Shown here piece by piece: positions 1 through 9,846 of a stretch of DNA of 49,752 nucleotides (the first letter of the stretch is position 1; the number at the start of each line of letters is the position of its first letter). The notes under the pieces are model-generated. The model saw only the letters and a list, made by a program, of their open reading frames with translations, was not told where the DNA came from and did no database searches. The DNA is from Nonomuraea turkmeniaca (lineage in GTDB: Bacteria; Actinomycetota; Actinomycetes; Streptosporangiales; Streptosporangiaceae): the NCBI RefSeq assembly GCF_005889735.1, contig NZ_VCKY01000054.1:1-49752 (forward strand), read 5' to 3'. A program made the position numbers and the translations under genes.

Positions 1-705
1 GAACCACCCGGCTGCGCCGTCCTCGTGGGCGGCGGGCTCCGGGCTGGGGGTGGAAGCCGTCGTGTCGGGCTTCGGCGGAGCGACCGGCGGACGCAGGTCG
101 CGAGTCTCCGCGGAGGTCTCGGCCCGGCTCTCCGCGGCGAACGCGGAGGGGGGTGCAGCGGGCTCGGGGTCGGCGGCAGGCGGCAGCTGCCGTCCACCGA
201 GCGCTGCGTCTGGCAGGCACGTCGTGCAGGGCGTGAAGCCCTCCTCACGTGCCTCCTCGTGAGTGAGCTCCTCGTGCTCCCGCCCGGCCAGCTGACGGCA
301 GCCGGCCATGTGGTAACGCTTGCGTCCGGGGATCACCAGCACGAGCGCGTCCGGCGCGAGGCCACCTGCCGGGGGGCGGCGCGGGGCGGCGGCCGGAACG
401 GTCACCGTCCGCTGCGGCGGTTGCGGACGCGTTTGCTGAGGGGGTGGCTGGTGAGCCACGGGACCGGTCTGGTTGTACGGCAAGCCGGGCGGCAGAAGCC
501 CTGCCGGAGGGGTGGCCGGCGGAGCGGCCTGCCCACCACCGGGGAAGAGCTCGTGTCGCCGCAGGAAGGCCCCGATCACCAGGAACAGCGCGGACAGCAC
601 GCTGACCACGATGGACCACATGATCAGGAACGGCTTCGCCAGTACGAAGCCCGCGATCAGCAGCACGACCGCCGCGAGCACCAAACCAGCACTGATAAGG
701 ATCAC
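1..705 (-). CDS. Membrane protein with Ada-like Cys/His motif (3' end outside window)
   Basis: Reads from a GTG at 705 without a stop to the window edge, so 235 residues are visible and the C-terminus is missing. Two hydrophobic stretches follow the start (about residues 2-22 and 25-44), predicting a short membrane hairpin. A Pro-rich linker leads to a segment with the pattern YHMAGC ... AREEGF.PC..C (about residues 113-150). This resembles the YHxxxC...GxxPCxxC zinc-binding motif found in Ada-type metal-binding domains. The remaining visible tail is Ala/Pro/Glu-rich. It is the last visible gene of the row downstream of divIVA, about 40 bases after it. The family is not recognised. A zinc role is an inference from three Cys and one His; the membrane location is fairly sure. 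Confidence 0.6.
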   Translation of the reverse strand, partial: MILISAGLVLAAVVLLIAGFVLAKPFLIMWSIVVSVLSALFLVIGAFLRRHELFPGGGQAAPPATPPAGLLPPGLPYNQTGPVAHQPPPQQTRPQPPQRTVTVPAAAPRRPPAGGLAPDALVLVIPGRKRYHMAGCRQLAGREHEELTHEEAREEGFTPCTTCLPDAALGGRQLPPAADPEPAAPPSAFAAESRAETSAETRDLRPPVAPPKPDTTASTPSPEPAAHEDGAAGWF

Positions 706-747
706 AGAGGGCTCTTTCGAGTGACAGGTCCTAGAAAACCTGTAACT

Positions 748-1620
748 TTACCGGCGGTCGTTGTGCGGACCGTCACCGCCGGGGAAGGCGCCCTGCGGAG
801 CCTCGCCGCCGAACGGGTTGGGGCTGCCGGGAAGAGGCTGCTGGCCACCCTGCACGGCGTGCGACATGGCGGGAGCCTGACCCTGCGGACCACCGGACAT
901 GACCGGGAACCCGCCGCTGCCCTCGGCCGAGACGTTGAGCTCGGCGAGCTGGTTCTCCAGGTACAGCTTGAGCCTGCTGCGGTATTCGCGCTCGAAGCTG
1001 CGCAGCTCCTCGACCTTGCGCTCGAGCTCGTCACGGGTCTGCACCAGCGAGCCCATGGCCTGGCGGTGACGCTCCTGCGCGTCGCGCTCGAGCGTCTCGG
1101 CGCGGGCACGGGCGTCGCCGATGACCTGCTCGGCCTGGCGGCGTGCCTTGGTGAGGATCTCGTCGGCCTCGCGGCGGGCGCGGGTGACCGTCTCGTCCGC
1201 CTCCCGGCGGGCGTCGGCGATCGCCTGGTCGGCGGTCTGCTGGGCGAGCGCGAGCACGCGGGCCGCGGTGTCCATGTTGTCCTCGGCGGGAGGCATGCTC
1301 ATGGCCACGGGGACCGGCTGCTGCTGCACCGGCGGCGGCTCGGGGGCCCGCATGGGCTCCGGCTGCGGCGGCGCCATCATCTCCGGCTTGGGCTGCTCCT
1401 GAACCGGGGCGGAGGCCATGGGCATGCTCATGCCACCCGGCACCTTCCCGCGCAGGCACTCGGCCAGCTTCGCGCGGAGCTCCTCGTTCTCTTGGATCAG
1501 GCGGTCGAGCTCAGCTTCCACCTCGTCGAGGAAGGCGTCGACCTCTTCCTCGTCGTAGCCCGGCCGCAGCCGGGTGGTACTGAACTGCTTGTTCCGCACA
1601 TCAGCGGGCGTCAGCGGCAT
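748..1620 (-). CDS. divIVA: DivIVA / Wag31 polar growth and septum-site protein
   Basis: 290 residues. The N-terminus (MPLTPADVRNKQF, then GYDEEEVDAFLDEVE) is the DivIVA membrane-curvature-binding domain, running to about residue 56. A Met/Pro-rich linker occupies roughly 57-115, followed by a long coiled coil (about 117-230) rich in Ala, Arg and Glu, and a Gly/Pro tail. In actinobacteria this protein marks cell poles and recruits the wall-growth machinery, and is usually essential. The start has a good ribosome site (AAGGAG, 8 bases upstream). It lies downstream of a YggT-family gene, the normal order in actinobacterial dcw clusters. The assignment rests on the N-terminal motif, the coiled-coil layout and the context, and is very secure. 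Confidence 0.97.
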   Translation of the reverse strand: MPLTPADVRNKQFSTTRLRPGYDEEEVDAFLDEVEAELDRLIQENEELRAKLAECLRGKVPGGMSMPMASAPVQEQPKPEMMAPPQPEPMRAPEPPPVQQQPVPVAMSMPPAEDNMDTAARVLALAQQTADQAIADARREADETVTRARREADEILTKARRQAEQVIGDARARAETLERDAQERHRQAMGSLVQTRDELERKVEELRSFEREYRSRLKLYLENQLAELNVSAEGSGGFPVMSGGPQGQAPAMSHAVQGGQQPLPGSPNPFGGEAPQGAFPGGDGPHNDRR

Positions 1621-1724
1621 TTTTTGGTCTCCTTGGCGCGCTTGGGAGTCTGTCCGGAGGGACGGTAACCCGAATCACTTCAGCGCGGACACGAGTTGGA
1701 TCACGACCGGCGCCACACAGCCCG

Positions 1725-2012
1725 TCATCGCAGCGACCCGGCGATCTGGATCAAGATCAGGACCACGATGAACAGGACAGTGAAGCTTAGGTCAAAGGCC
1801 ACCGTACCCAACCGGAGCGGGGGAATGAAACGGCGGAGGAACTTGAGTGGTGGGTCTGTTGCGGTGTATGTGGCCTCCGCCAGCACCAGAACGACGCCCG
1901 AAGGACGCCACTGGCGAGCGAAAGCCTGCACCGTCTCAAAGATCATCCTGCCGATGAGCAGCACCAAATAGAGAGACAGGACAACGACCAAGATCTGACT
2001 GACGATCCCCAC
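1725..2012 (-). CDS. YggT family small membrane protein
   Basis: 95 residues with two main hydrophobic segments (about residues 3-24 and 70-92). The central segment has the YggT-family signature seen between sepF and divIVA in actinobacteria (ADPPLKFLRRFIPPLRLG-type stretch). The family is an integral membrane protein of uncertain role, genetically linked to division and sometimes to osmotic stress. The start is a GTG at 2012; a GGAGG lies 13 bases upstream, a rather long spacing. It sits about 80 bases after sepF and about 100 bases before divIVA, so co-transcription is likely. Function beyond division-associated membrane protein is not shown by the sequence. Confidence 0.9.
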   Translation of the reverse strand: MGIVSQILVVVLSLYLVLLIGRMIFETVQAFARQWRPSGVVLVLAEATYTATDPPLKFLRRFIPPLRLGTVAFDLSFTVLFIVVLILIQIAGSLR

Positions 2013-2092
2013 GGCCCGGCCGCGCCTCCACTTCTGATGAGCCCTTCCGGTCTCGGCGAGACCCGGTTGGGTGCGATAGACATACAGAGACT

Positions 2093-2593
2093 CTAACTCT
2101 GATTGAAGAACCCGCGTTCCGCGATTCGGGCCTTGTCCTCGGCAGTCACCTCGACATTGGCAGGGGACAACAGGAACACCTTGTTGGTAACACGTTCAAT
2201 GCTGCCGTGTAGGCCAAAGACGAGACCTGCCGCGAAATCGACAAGCCGCTTTGCGTCACTGTCGACCATCTCGGTCAGATTCATGATGACCGGGGTGCCG
2301 TCGCGGAAGTGCTCTCCGATGGTGCGAGCCTCGTTGTACGTCCGCGGATGCAGCGTCGTGATCCGGGCCAGATCCGTCGTGCGGCGCTCCAGGATCGTCG
2401 TGGCGGGCCTGGGCGCGGGCACCGGGGAGTCGGGCTCCTCGTCGCGCTCCTGGACCGCTACGGCCCGCTCTTCGCCGGTACGCTGCACCTCGTCCTCGTA
2501 GGCGTAATCGTCCGGGTAGGTCTCGTACCTCTCGTAGCGGTCGTCCTCCACGAGACCGAGGTAGACCGCCATCTTGCGCATCGCGCCGGCCAT
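2093..2593 (-). CDS. sepF: Cell division protein SepF
   Basis: 166 residues. The N-terminus ([10 protein letters not shown]) is the amphipathic membrane-binding helix of SepF. An acidic, Tyr/Asp/Glu-rich linker follows to about residue 70. The C-terminal half is the SepF fold, with the typical [19 protein letters not shown] and VDFAAGL..G blocks. SepF polymerises, binds the C-terminal tail of FtsZ and anchors the Z-ring to the membrane; it takes the place of FtsA, which is absent here as expected for actinobacteria. The start at 2593 has AGGAGG about 11 bases upstream. A 26-base perfect palindrome lies just upstream of the gene. Assignment is secure. Confidence 0.96.
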   Translation of the reverse strand: MAGAMRKMAVYLGLVEDDRYERYETYPDDYAYEDEVQRTGEERAVAVQERDEEPDSPVPAPRPATTILERRTTDLARITTLHPRTYNEARTIGEHFRDGTPVIMNLTEMVDSDAKRLVDFAAGLVFGLHGSIERVTNKVFLLSPANVEVTAEDKARIAERGFFNQS

Positions 2594-2627
2594 CGCTACG
2601 TCGTCCTCCTGCTCATGGTCGCCCTCG

Positions 2628-2653
2628 CTCGGAGCCCGGCGCCGGGCTCCGAG
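2628..2653. repeat. 26-base perfect palindrome between yggS and sepF
   Basis: Two 13-base arms (CTCGGAGCCCGGC and its reverse complement) abut with no spacer. In the polycistronic transcript this would fold into a very stable GC hairpin ending about 35 bases before the sepF start. No T-run follows, so it is more likely a processing or partial-attenuation hairpin, or a protein site, than a classical terminator. It is seen directly; function is inferred. Confidence 0.6.
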
Positions 2654-2733
2654 GCGGTAGCCGTACCCCCTTGGAGCTCACCGCCGATCGACCTCTACCT
2701 GATCATGGGCCTGGAGACCCACTTGAGGGGACA

Positions 2734-3426
2734 TTACCTGACGAAGGGCTTGCGACGACCGAGCAACGCCGTACCGACCCGCACGTGTGTCGCGCCGTAG
2801 GCGATCGCCTCCACCAGATCCTCGCTCATGCCCGCGGAGACCATCGTGGCGCGGTGGTGCTGCTCCTGTACGCGGGTGGCGATGTCGCGCAGCCTGGCGA
2901 ACGCCTTGGCGGGCTCCTCGCCCAGCGGCGCCACCGCCATGACGCCGCCCAGCCACACGCCCTCGGCGAGCGCCACCTCGTCGGCGAGCTCCAGCACGTC
3001 GGCGGGCCGTGCGCCGCCTCTGGCCGGGTCGTCGTCGAGCGCGACCTGCACCAGGCAGCCGACGTTGCGGCCCTGGCGCACCGCCTCCCTGCTGATCGCC
3101 TCCACCAGCCTGAGGCGGTCGACGGAGTGGATCACGTCGGCGTACCCGACGACGGAGCGCACCTTGTTGGTCTGGAGCTGGCCCACGAAGTGCCAGGTCA
3201 GCGAGAGGTCGGCGAGCTCGGCGGCCTTGGCCGCGGCCTCCTGGTCGCGGTTCTCGCCGATGTCGCGCACGCCCAGCTCGGCCAGGAGGCGCACGTCCGC
3301 GGCCGGCCGGGTCTTGGTGACGGCGATCAGCGTGACCTCGCCGCGGTCGCGGCCCACCGCGCGGCAGGCCGCCGCGATGCGCTCGTCGACCTCGGCGAGA
3401 CCGGCCGCGATCTCGTCCCTTCTCAC
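2734..3426 (-). CDS. YggS/PLPBP family pyridoxal-phosphate homeostasis protein
   Basis: 230 residues from a GTG at 3426. This start was chosen over an upstream ATG at 3462 because GGAGGAG sits 6 bases before it. The protein is the single-domain TIM-barrel PLP-binding family (ProSC/YggS). Visible family blocks are LIAVTKT with the PLP-binding Lys, GVRDIGENRDQEAAAK, WHFVGQLQTNK and SAGMSEDL. It buffers intracellular PLP and affects amino-acid metabolism; no enzymatic reaction is established for the family. It lies directly between ftsZ and sepF. In many actinobacteria a laccase-domain gene (pgeF/yfiH) sits between ftsZ and this gene and is missing here. Assignment is secure. Confidence 0.95.
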   Translation of the reverse strand: MRRDEIAAGLAEVDERIAAACRAVGRDRGEVTLIAVTKTRPAADVRLLAELGVRDIGENRDQEAAAKAAELADLSLTWHFVGQLQTNKVRSVVGYADVIHSVDRLRLVEAISREAVRQGRNVGCLVQVALDDDPARGGARPADVLELADEVALAEGVWLGGVMAVAPLGEEPAKAFARLRDIATRVQEQHHRATMVSAGMSEDLVEAIAYGATHVRVGTALLGRRKPFVR

Positions 3427-3510
3427 GTGAGTCTCCTCCCCGGTACGGCTCTCGGCGCACATGAGCGCGCCGCTCCCGTATCCCTGGGGGAGCGGCGTCG
3501 GGTTTCCGTG

Positions 3511-4974
3511 CTACTTGAGGAAGTCAGGAACGTCGAGTTCCTCTTCTTGTTCCTCGAAGATCACGCGCGGACGTTTGGCCGGCTCCGACATGCGGGAGGT
3601 GATGGGCGTGGGTGGGTTGGCGGGCTCGGGCGCGGGCCGAGGGATCGAGACGGGGCCGGACGGCCCGTCGGCCGCGGGCTGGTCGTCCGGCTCGGCGGCC
3701 GCCTGCACCGGCTCCACGGGGCGCACCGGCTCGGGACGGGGCTCCGGGCGGGGCTCGGGCCTGAACTCGGTCCTGGGCTCCGGGCGAGGCTCGGGGCGGA
3801 AGTCCGTACGGGGCTCAGGACGGGGCTCAGGACGCGGCTCCGGCCTGAAGTCAGTGCGAGGCTCGGATCGCACCTCAGCGCGCGGCTCAGGGCGCAGCGC
3901 GGGCGGCTCGGACTTCACGCTGGGAGACGAGACGCTCGGGCGTACGGGCGAGGACACGGGCGGGGCGGGAGGCGGCGACGCGGCGGGACGGCTCGCCGGA
4001 CGCGGCAGTGGCTTCTCGGCCGGCGCGGGCACGTCGTCGAAGCCGGCCGCGATCACCGTCACGCGCACCTCGTCGCCGAGCGCGTCGTCGATGACCGTGC
4101 CGAAGATGATGTTGGCGTCGGGCGCGGCGGCCATGGACACGAGCTGGGCCGCCTCGTTGATCTCGAACAGGCCCAGGTCCGAGCCGCCCGCGATGGACAG
4201 CAGCACACCGTGCGCGCCGTCGATGCTCGCCTCGAGCAGCGGGCTGGAGACCGCCATCTCGGCGGCCGCCACCGAGCGGTCGTCGCCGCGGGCGTGGCCG
4301 ATGCCCATGAGCGCCGAGCCGGCACCGGACATGACCGACTTGACGTCGGCGAAGTCCAGGTTGATCAGACCCGGGGTGGTGATGAGGTCGGTGATGCCCT
4401 GCACACCGGACAGCAGCACCTGGTCGGCCGCCTTGAACGCGTCGAGCACGCTCACCTGCCGGTCGGAGATCGACAGCAGCCGGTCGTTGGGGATCACGAT
4501 CAGCGTGTCGACCTCGTCGCGCAGCGTCTCGATGCCCGCCTCGGCCTGCATGGCCCTGCGACGGCCTTCGAAGCTGAACGGCCTGGTCACGACGCCGATG
4601 GTGAGCGCGCCGAGCGACCTGGCGATGTTGGCCACGACGGGCGCGCCGCCGGTGCCGGTGCCGCCGCCCTCGCCCGCCGTGACGAAGACCATGTCGGCCC
4701 CCTTGAGGACCTCCTCGATCTCCTCGCGGTGGTCCTCGGCCGCCTTGCGCCCGACGTCGGGGTTGGCGCCCGCGCCGAGTCCGCGCGTGAGCTCGCGGCC
4801 CACGTCGAGTTTCACATCGGCGTCACTCATCAGCAGCGCCTGGGCGTCGGTGTTGATGGCGATGAACTCGACGCCCTTGAGTCCCTCCTCGATCATCCGG
4901 TTGACGGCGTTCACTCCGCCGCCGCCGATGCCGACGACCTTGATGACCGCGAGGTAGTTCTGCGGTGCTGCCAC
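3511..4974 (-). CDS. ftsZ: Cell division GTPase FtsZ with long repeat-rich linker
   Basis: Tubulin-like GTPase that polymerises into the Z-ring. Starting at the GTG at 4974 gives 487 residues; an in-frame ATG at 5007 would add 11. I prefer 4974 because the protein then begins [12 protein letters not shown] like its relatives, with GGAAAGG upstream. The GTP-binding core has [13 protein letters not shown], the tubulin signature GGGTGTG, and NLDFADV, and ends near residue 315. The tail then runs about 160 residues as Pro/Arg/Glu/Ser-rich linker with many EPRPEPR and FRPEPR units, and ends in the conserved DVPDFLK peptide that binds SepF/SteA/FtsW partners. Typical actinobacterial FtsZ has about 380-420 residues, so the linker is expanded. 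The gene has its own long upstream region with inverted repeats. Confidence 0.97.
   Translation of the reverse strand: MAAPQNYLAVIKVVGIGGGGVNAVNRMIEEGLKGVEFIAINTDAQALLMSDADVKLDVGRELTRGLGAGANPDVGRKAAEDHREEIEEVLKGADMVFVTAGEGGGTGTGGAPVVANIARSLGALTIGVVTRPFSFEGRRRAMQAEAGIETLRDEVDTLIVIPNDRLLSISDRQVSVLDAFKAADQVLLSGVQGITDLITTPGLINLDFADVKSVMSGAGSALMGIGHARGDDRSVAAAEMAVSSPLLEASIDGAHGVLLSIAGGSDLGLFEINEAAQLVSMAAAPDANIIFGTVIDDALGDEVRVTVIAAGFDDVPAPAEKPLPRPASRPAASPPPAPPVSSPVRPSVSSPSVKSEPPALRPEPRAEVRSEPRTDFRPEPRPEPRPEPRTDFRPEPRPEPRTEFRPEPRPEPRPEPVRPVEPVQAAAEPDDQPAADGPSGPVSIPRPAPEPANPPTPITSRMSEPAKRPRVIFEEQEEELDVPDFLK
3727..3912. repeat. Degenerate tandem repeats in the FtsZ linker
   Basis: Short GC-rich units encode repeated EPRPEPR, FRPEPR and RTDFR/RTEFR motifs (about residues 355-415 of FtsZ). 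The bases are repeated as well as the residues (GGGCTCNGGNCG-like units), which suggests growth by slippage or unequal exchange rather than amino-acid selection alone. The repeat stays in frame. Confidence 0.75.
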
Positions 4975-5048
4975 GACGAGGGGCCTTTCCGCTCGTTGAC
5001 TTGCCATTTCGGTGCGGATCGTCTCCGCTTTTGTCAGTTCGGGTAACT

Positions 5049-5089
5049 CTCAACCTCAGGTTGAGATTTAGATTTATGTCAACCTGAGG
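5049..5089 (-). promoter_or_regulatory. ftsZ upstream control region: overlapping inverted repeats and TTGACA
   Basis: The 300-base gap between ftsQ and ftsZ holds no gene. It contains a perfect 8-base-arm palindrome (CTCAACCT C AGGTTGAG, 5049-5065). Sharing its sequence is a perfect 11-base inverted repeat (CCTCAGGTTGA at 5054-5064 and its complement at 5079-5089) around an AT-rich 14-base loop. On the coding strand TTGACA lies at 5082-5077, a -35-like hexamer. No convincing -10 was found at the standard distance. The two pairings are mutually exclusive, so the region could be a composite operator or an alternative RNA hairpin. It is likely the place where ftsZ is separately transcribed and controlled. 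Confidence 0.65.
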
Positions 5090-5308
5090 ATTGATACGGA
5101 CAGTAGGAGCCCCCTACCTGGCGGGTCAACTAACCGCGCCGCAAGCACGTCCGGCGTGTCGCGGGCTGTCCGTTTCGCTCCGAAGTCGCGCCTGGTCGGA
5201 GCACTCCTCTGCCGAACCTCCGACTTTAGGCTCTCACGCCGCGACCCCCACCTCGCACAGGCTCGGCGATGCCCTTGCCGCGGACTTGCCAGACCCTGAC
5301 ACTCTTGA

Positions 5309-6031
5309 TCACTTCAGGGTCACCACGTCCGGAGAGCTGACGTCGTAAACCGTGGCCTTCTCCCGTTTGAGAAGCGAGGCCAGAATGCGACCCTTTTCCT
5401 TCGGACGGTCGGGGCCGCCCCACACGACGGTACGACCGTCGGACAGCTCCAGGGTCACGCCCTCGGCCGTTCCCGCGCGTACCTGCCTGACCTTCGGCGC
5501 CACCTCGTCCGGCAGCGCCTGGATGACCTGGAGCGCGGCCATCATGGCCGGGTCGCCCGCGGCGGGGCGGTCGACCTTGAGCTGGGGCAGCAGCGGCGGG
5601 AGCGCGGACTTGATCTCGATCACCACACCCTGCTTGTCCACGACGGCGAACTTGCCTCCGGCGGGGATGGCGGCGATGGGCTCGCGCTCGACGACCTCGA
5701 TCTTGAGCGTGCCCGGCCAGACCCGGTCGACCTTGGCGCCGGCGAGTTGCCTGATGCCCAGGACGCGGCTCTGGACGCCGGCGAGGTCGACCGTGGCCAG
5801 CGGGTGCAGGTCCGCCACCCCGGCCTGCTGCTTGATCCGCTCGCTCGGGACTGTGAGATTTCCCACGATCTCGATCGAGCGCACGCCCAACACGGGTGAG
5901 AAGAACACCAGCCAGGCGGCCGTCCCCACCACCCCTGCCGTCAGCAACACCAGGAACGCCGTCCGCGCCTTCAATCGCCCTCCCGCCGTATCGGCACCGA
6001 ACCTACGCCTGAGTACGACATGACGCCGCAC
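5309..6031 (-). CDS. ftsQ: Cell division protein FtsQ (DivIB)
   Basis: 240 residues: a short basic cytoplasmic tail, one membrane segment (about 24-46), then a POTRA domain starting with VRSIEIVGN (about 50-118) and the beta domain. The VWPGTLKIEVVEREPIA block is characteristic. FtsQ joins FtsL and FtsB-like proteins at the septum and relays the signal to the FtsW/FtsI synthase. The start is a GTG at 6031 with a weak ribosome site; the position of the membrane segment supports it. It follows murC by about 55 bases and precedes the ftsZ control region. The order murC-ftsQ-ftsZ is standard for actinobacteria. Confidence 0.94.
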   Translation of the reverse strand: MRRHVVLRRRFGADTAGGRLKARTAFLVLLTAGVVGTAAWLVFFSPVLGVRSIEIVGNLTVPSERIKQQAGVADLHPLATVDLAGVQSRVLGIRQLAGAKVDRVWPGTLKIEVVEREPIAAIPAGGKFAVVDKQGVVIEIKSALPPLLPQLKVDRPAAGDPAMMAALQVIQALPDEVAPKVRQVRAGTAEGVTLELSDGRTVVWGGPDRPKEKGRILASLLKREKATVYDVSSPDVVTLK

Positions 6032-6085
6032 GCCACGCCCAACGCTTCTTGAGAGGAGGCGGCGGCGCGTAAATACGGCGAGCCG

Positions 6086-7479
<1,394 letters not shown>

Positions 7480-7483
<4 letters not shown>

Positions 7484-8565
7484 CGGGCTATCTCCAACAC
7501 TTTCCTGGCAAGCATGATATCGGCGTCTTTGCGCCCCAGCCGGGAGGCGGCCTCCGACATGGCGGCGACCCGCTCGGGGTCGTGGAGCATGGGCAGCACG
7601 TTCTGGATGATCCAATCGGGTGACAGGTCGGCGTCGTCGGCCATCAGGCCGCCGCCGCCCTTGGCGATGCGCTCGGCGTTGATGCGCTGCTCGCCGTTGC
7701 CGTGCGGCAGCGGCACGTAAGCGGCCGGCAGGCCCACCGCGGTCAGCTCGGCGCACGTCAGCGCCCCGCTGCGGCACAGCGCGACGTCGGCGGCCGCGTA
7801 CGCGAGGTCCATGCGGTCGACATAGGGCAGCAGGACGTATTGCGGGTCGCCGGGCGGTGGCTCGTGGTCGACGGTGTTCTTCGGGCCGAGCACGTGCAGC
7901 ACCTGCACGCCGGCCCGCCGCAGGACCGGCGCGGCCGCCAGCGCCGCCTGGTTGAGCGATCTGGCCCCCTGCGAGCCGCCGAACACCAGCAGCGTGGGCC
8001 GGTCGTTCTCCAGCCCGAACCAGGAGCGGGCCTTGTCGCCCATCGACAGCCGGTCCAGATTGACGATCTCGCGGCGCAGCGGGGTGCCGATGAACTCGGC
8101 CTTGGGCAGCGCGGAGTTGGGGAAGCCGGTGAACACGTGCTCGGTGAGCCGGGCGCCCAGCCGGTTGGCGAGACCCGGCCGCGGGTTGGCCTCGTGGACG
8201 ACGATCGGCAGGCCACGCCGCTTGGCGGCCAGGTAAGCTGGAGTTGCGACGTAACCGCCGAAGCCGACCAGGATGTCGGCTTTGACGCGGTCGAGTATGC
8301 CGGCCGTGGCGTTGATCGCGCCTGCGAGCCTGCCGGGGACAGTGAGCAGGCTCGGGGTGATCGCCCTTGGAAGCGGCACGGCCGGCACCAACTCCAGCTC
8401 GTAACCCCTGGCGGGCACCAGCCGCGTCTCCAAGCCGCGCTCGGTGCCCACGCAGGTGATGCCGATGGTGGGGTCTAGATGGCGCAGCGCGTCCGCAAGG
8501 GCGAGCGCGGGCTCGATGTGCCCGGCCGTCCCCCCACCGGCGAGGACCACCCTCATCTCGGTCAC
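7480..8565 (-). CDS. murG: MurG, lipid II-forming GlcNAc transferase
   Basis: 361 residues. It transfers GlcNAc from UDP-GlcNAc to lipid I on the inner face of the membrane, giving lipid II. The two Rossmann-like GT-B domains show [15 protein letters not shown] at the N-terminus and [11 protein letters not shown] (about residue 196). A later block, SGALTCAEL, is the UDP-GlcNAc site. It starts 3 bases after the ftsW stop and overlaps murC by 4 bases. Length and motif order are normal. Confidence 0.97.
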
Positions 8566-8568
8566 TCC

Positions 8569-9846
8569 CTAACGTGTCACTCGGCCTCTGGTCGTACCTC
8601 CCAGGCCAAGCCAGCTTAGGGCCCGGGCGGCGGCTCCGGGGCCACGGGCCGCCAACGCCTCGCGCGCTCCCGGCTCGCGTTTGGCGAACGACAGCAGCAT
8701 GCCGAGCGCCGCGAGCGTGGGCAGCAACGAGGATCCACCGTACGAGACCAGCGGAAGCGGGATGCCGGTGATCGGCAGCACGCCGAGCACGGCCCCCATG
8801 TTGACGGTGGCCTGACCGACGATCCAGGCCACCATGGCGGCGGCCGACAGCCTGATGAAGGGGTCGTTGACCCGCACGGCCACCCGCAACCCGGCATAGC
8901 CCATCAGCCCGAACAACGCGACCACCATCAGCGTGCCCATCAGCCCGAGCTCCTCGCCCAGGATGGCGAAGATGAAGTCGCTCTCCCCGTGCGGCAGCCA
9001 GCTCCACTTCTGCCGGCTGCTGCCGAGCCCGAGCCCGAACCAGCCGCCCGAGCCCATGGCGATCTGCCCCTGGACGGCCTGGTAGCCGGCGCCCTGCGCG
9101 TCCGCCCACGGGTCGAGGAACGCGCCGATGCGCGCCATCCGGTACGGCTCCACCTTGATCATGATGATCGCGGCCAGCACGGCCAGCGACAGGATGCCGC
9201 CGAACAGCTTGATCGGCGCCCCCACCACCCACAGCAGCGCCAAGAAGATCATGAACAGCACCAGCGTGGTGCCCAGGTCGCGGCCCAGCATGACCAGGAC
9301 GGCCAGGATCGCGGTGCCCGGCATGAGCGGGATCAGCATCTGCCGCCACTCGATCCGGCCCTGCCGCGCCCGCCTGGCCAGCAGGTCGGCGCCCCACAGC
9401 ACGAGCCCCAGCTTGGCGGGCTCCGACGGCTGGATGGTGAGCGGGCCGATGTAGATCCACCGTTGCGCGCCCAGCTCGGACGAGCCGATGAACAGCACCA
9501 TGACCAGCGCGATGATCGACAGCGCCATCAGCGGGTAGCCGGCCCAGCGGAAGAACTTGACCGGCAGGCGCGAGCAGGCGTACATCACGGGCACGCCGAT
9601 CGCGGCCGACAACGACTGCTTGATGAACCACGAGAACGGGCTGCCGGTCTTCTGCAGCGCCTCGATGCTGGAGGCCGACAACACCATCATCAACCCGAGC
9701 GCGAGCAGCAGCGCGCTGCACATGATGATCAGGTAGTAGGTGGTCAGCGGCTTCTCGAGCAGCTCCTTCAGCGCGGCCAGCTGCTCGCGGAACGGGCTCG
9801 CCGGCCGCTGCGCGGCGCCCGGCCGCTCCTCAGCGGTCGTGCTCAC
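8569..9846 (-). CDS. ftsW: FtsW, septal peptidoglycan polymerase of the SEDS family
   Basis: 425 residues, about ten membrane segments. It polymerises lipid II glycan chains at the septum with FtsI as transpeptidase partner. SEDS blocks seen include QPSEPAKLGLVLW, the GSGGWFGLGLG loop with its downstream Lys/Trp, and the C-terminal PLVSYGGSS. A basic Ala/Arg-rich cytoplasmic tail follows. The GTG start at 9846 lies within the murD 3' end (17-base overlap). The N-terminus before the first membrane segment is about 35 residues. Assignment as FtsW rather than RodA follows from position between murD and murG. Confidence 0.95.
   Translation of the reverse strand: MSTTAEERPGAAQRPASPFREQLAALKELLEKPLTTYYLIIMCSALLLALGLMMVLSASSIEALQKTGSPFSWFIKQSLSAAIGVPVMYACSRLPVKFFRWAGYPLMALSIIALVMVLFIGSSELGAQRWIYIGPLTIQPSEPAKLGLVLWGADLLARRARQGRIEWRQMLIPLMPGTAILAVLVMLGRDLGTTLVLFMIFLALLWVVGAPIKLFGGILSLAVLAAIIMIKVEPYRMARIGAFLDPWADAQGAGYQAVQGQIAMGSGGWFGLGLGSSRQKWSWLPHGESDFIFAILGEELGLMGTLMVVALFGLMGYAGLRVAVRVNDPFIRLSAAAMVAWIVGQATVNMGAVLGVLPITGIPLPLVSYGGSSLLPTLAALGMLLSFAKREPGAREALAARGPGAAARALSWLGLGGTTRGRVTR

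Noticed and set aside
25..1668. Long plus-strand open frame of 547 codons opposite divIVA and the partial gene
   Set aside because: It is a GC-codon shadow: the minus strand there encodes clear DivIVA, and the plus-strand product has no family features.
3719..3912. FtsZ, FtsI, RibD and CoxE-like repeats considered as CRISPR arrays
   Set aside because: Units are short, contiguous, without spacers and in frame with coding sequence.
7484..9721. Upstream extension of the murC frame to over 1200 codons
   Set aside because: It runs antisense to nothing but overlaps murG and ftsW in another frame on the same strand, and the product upstream of the murC ATG is Arg/Ala/Gly noise.
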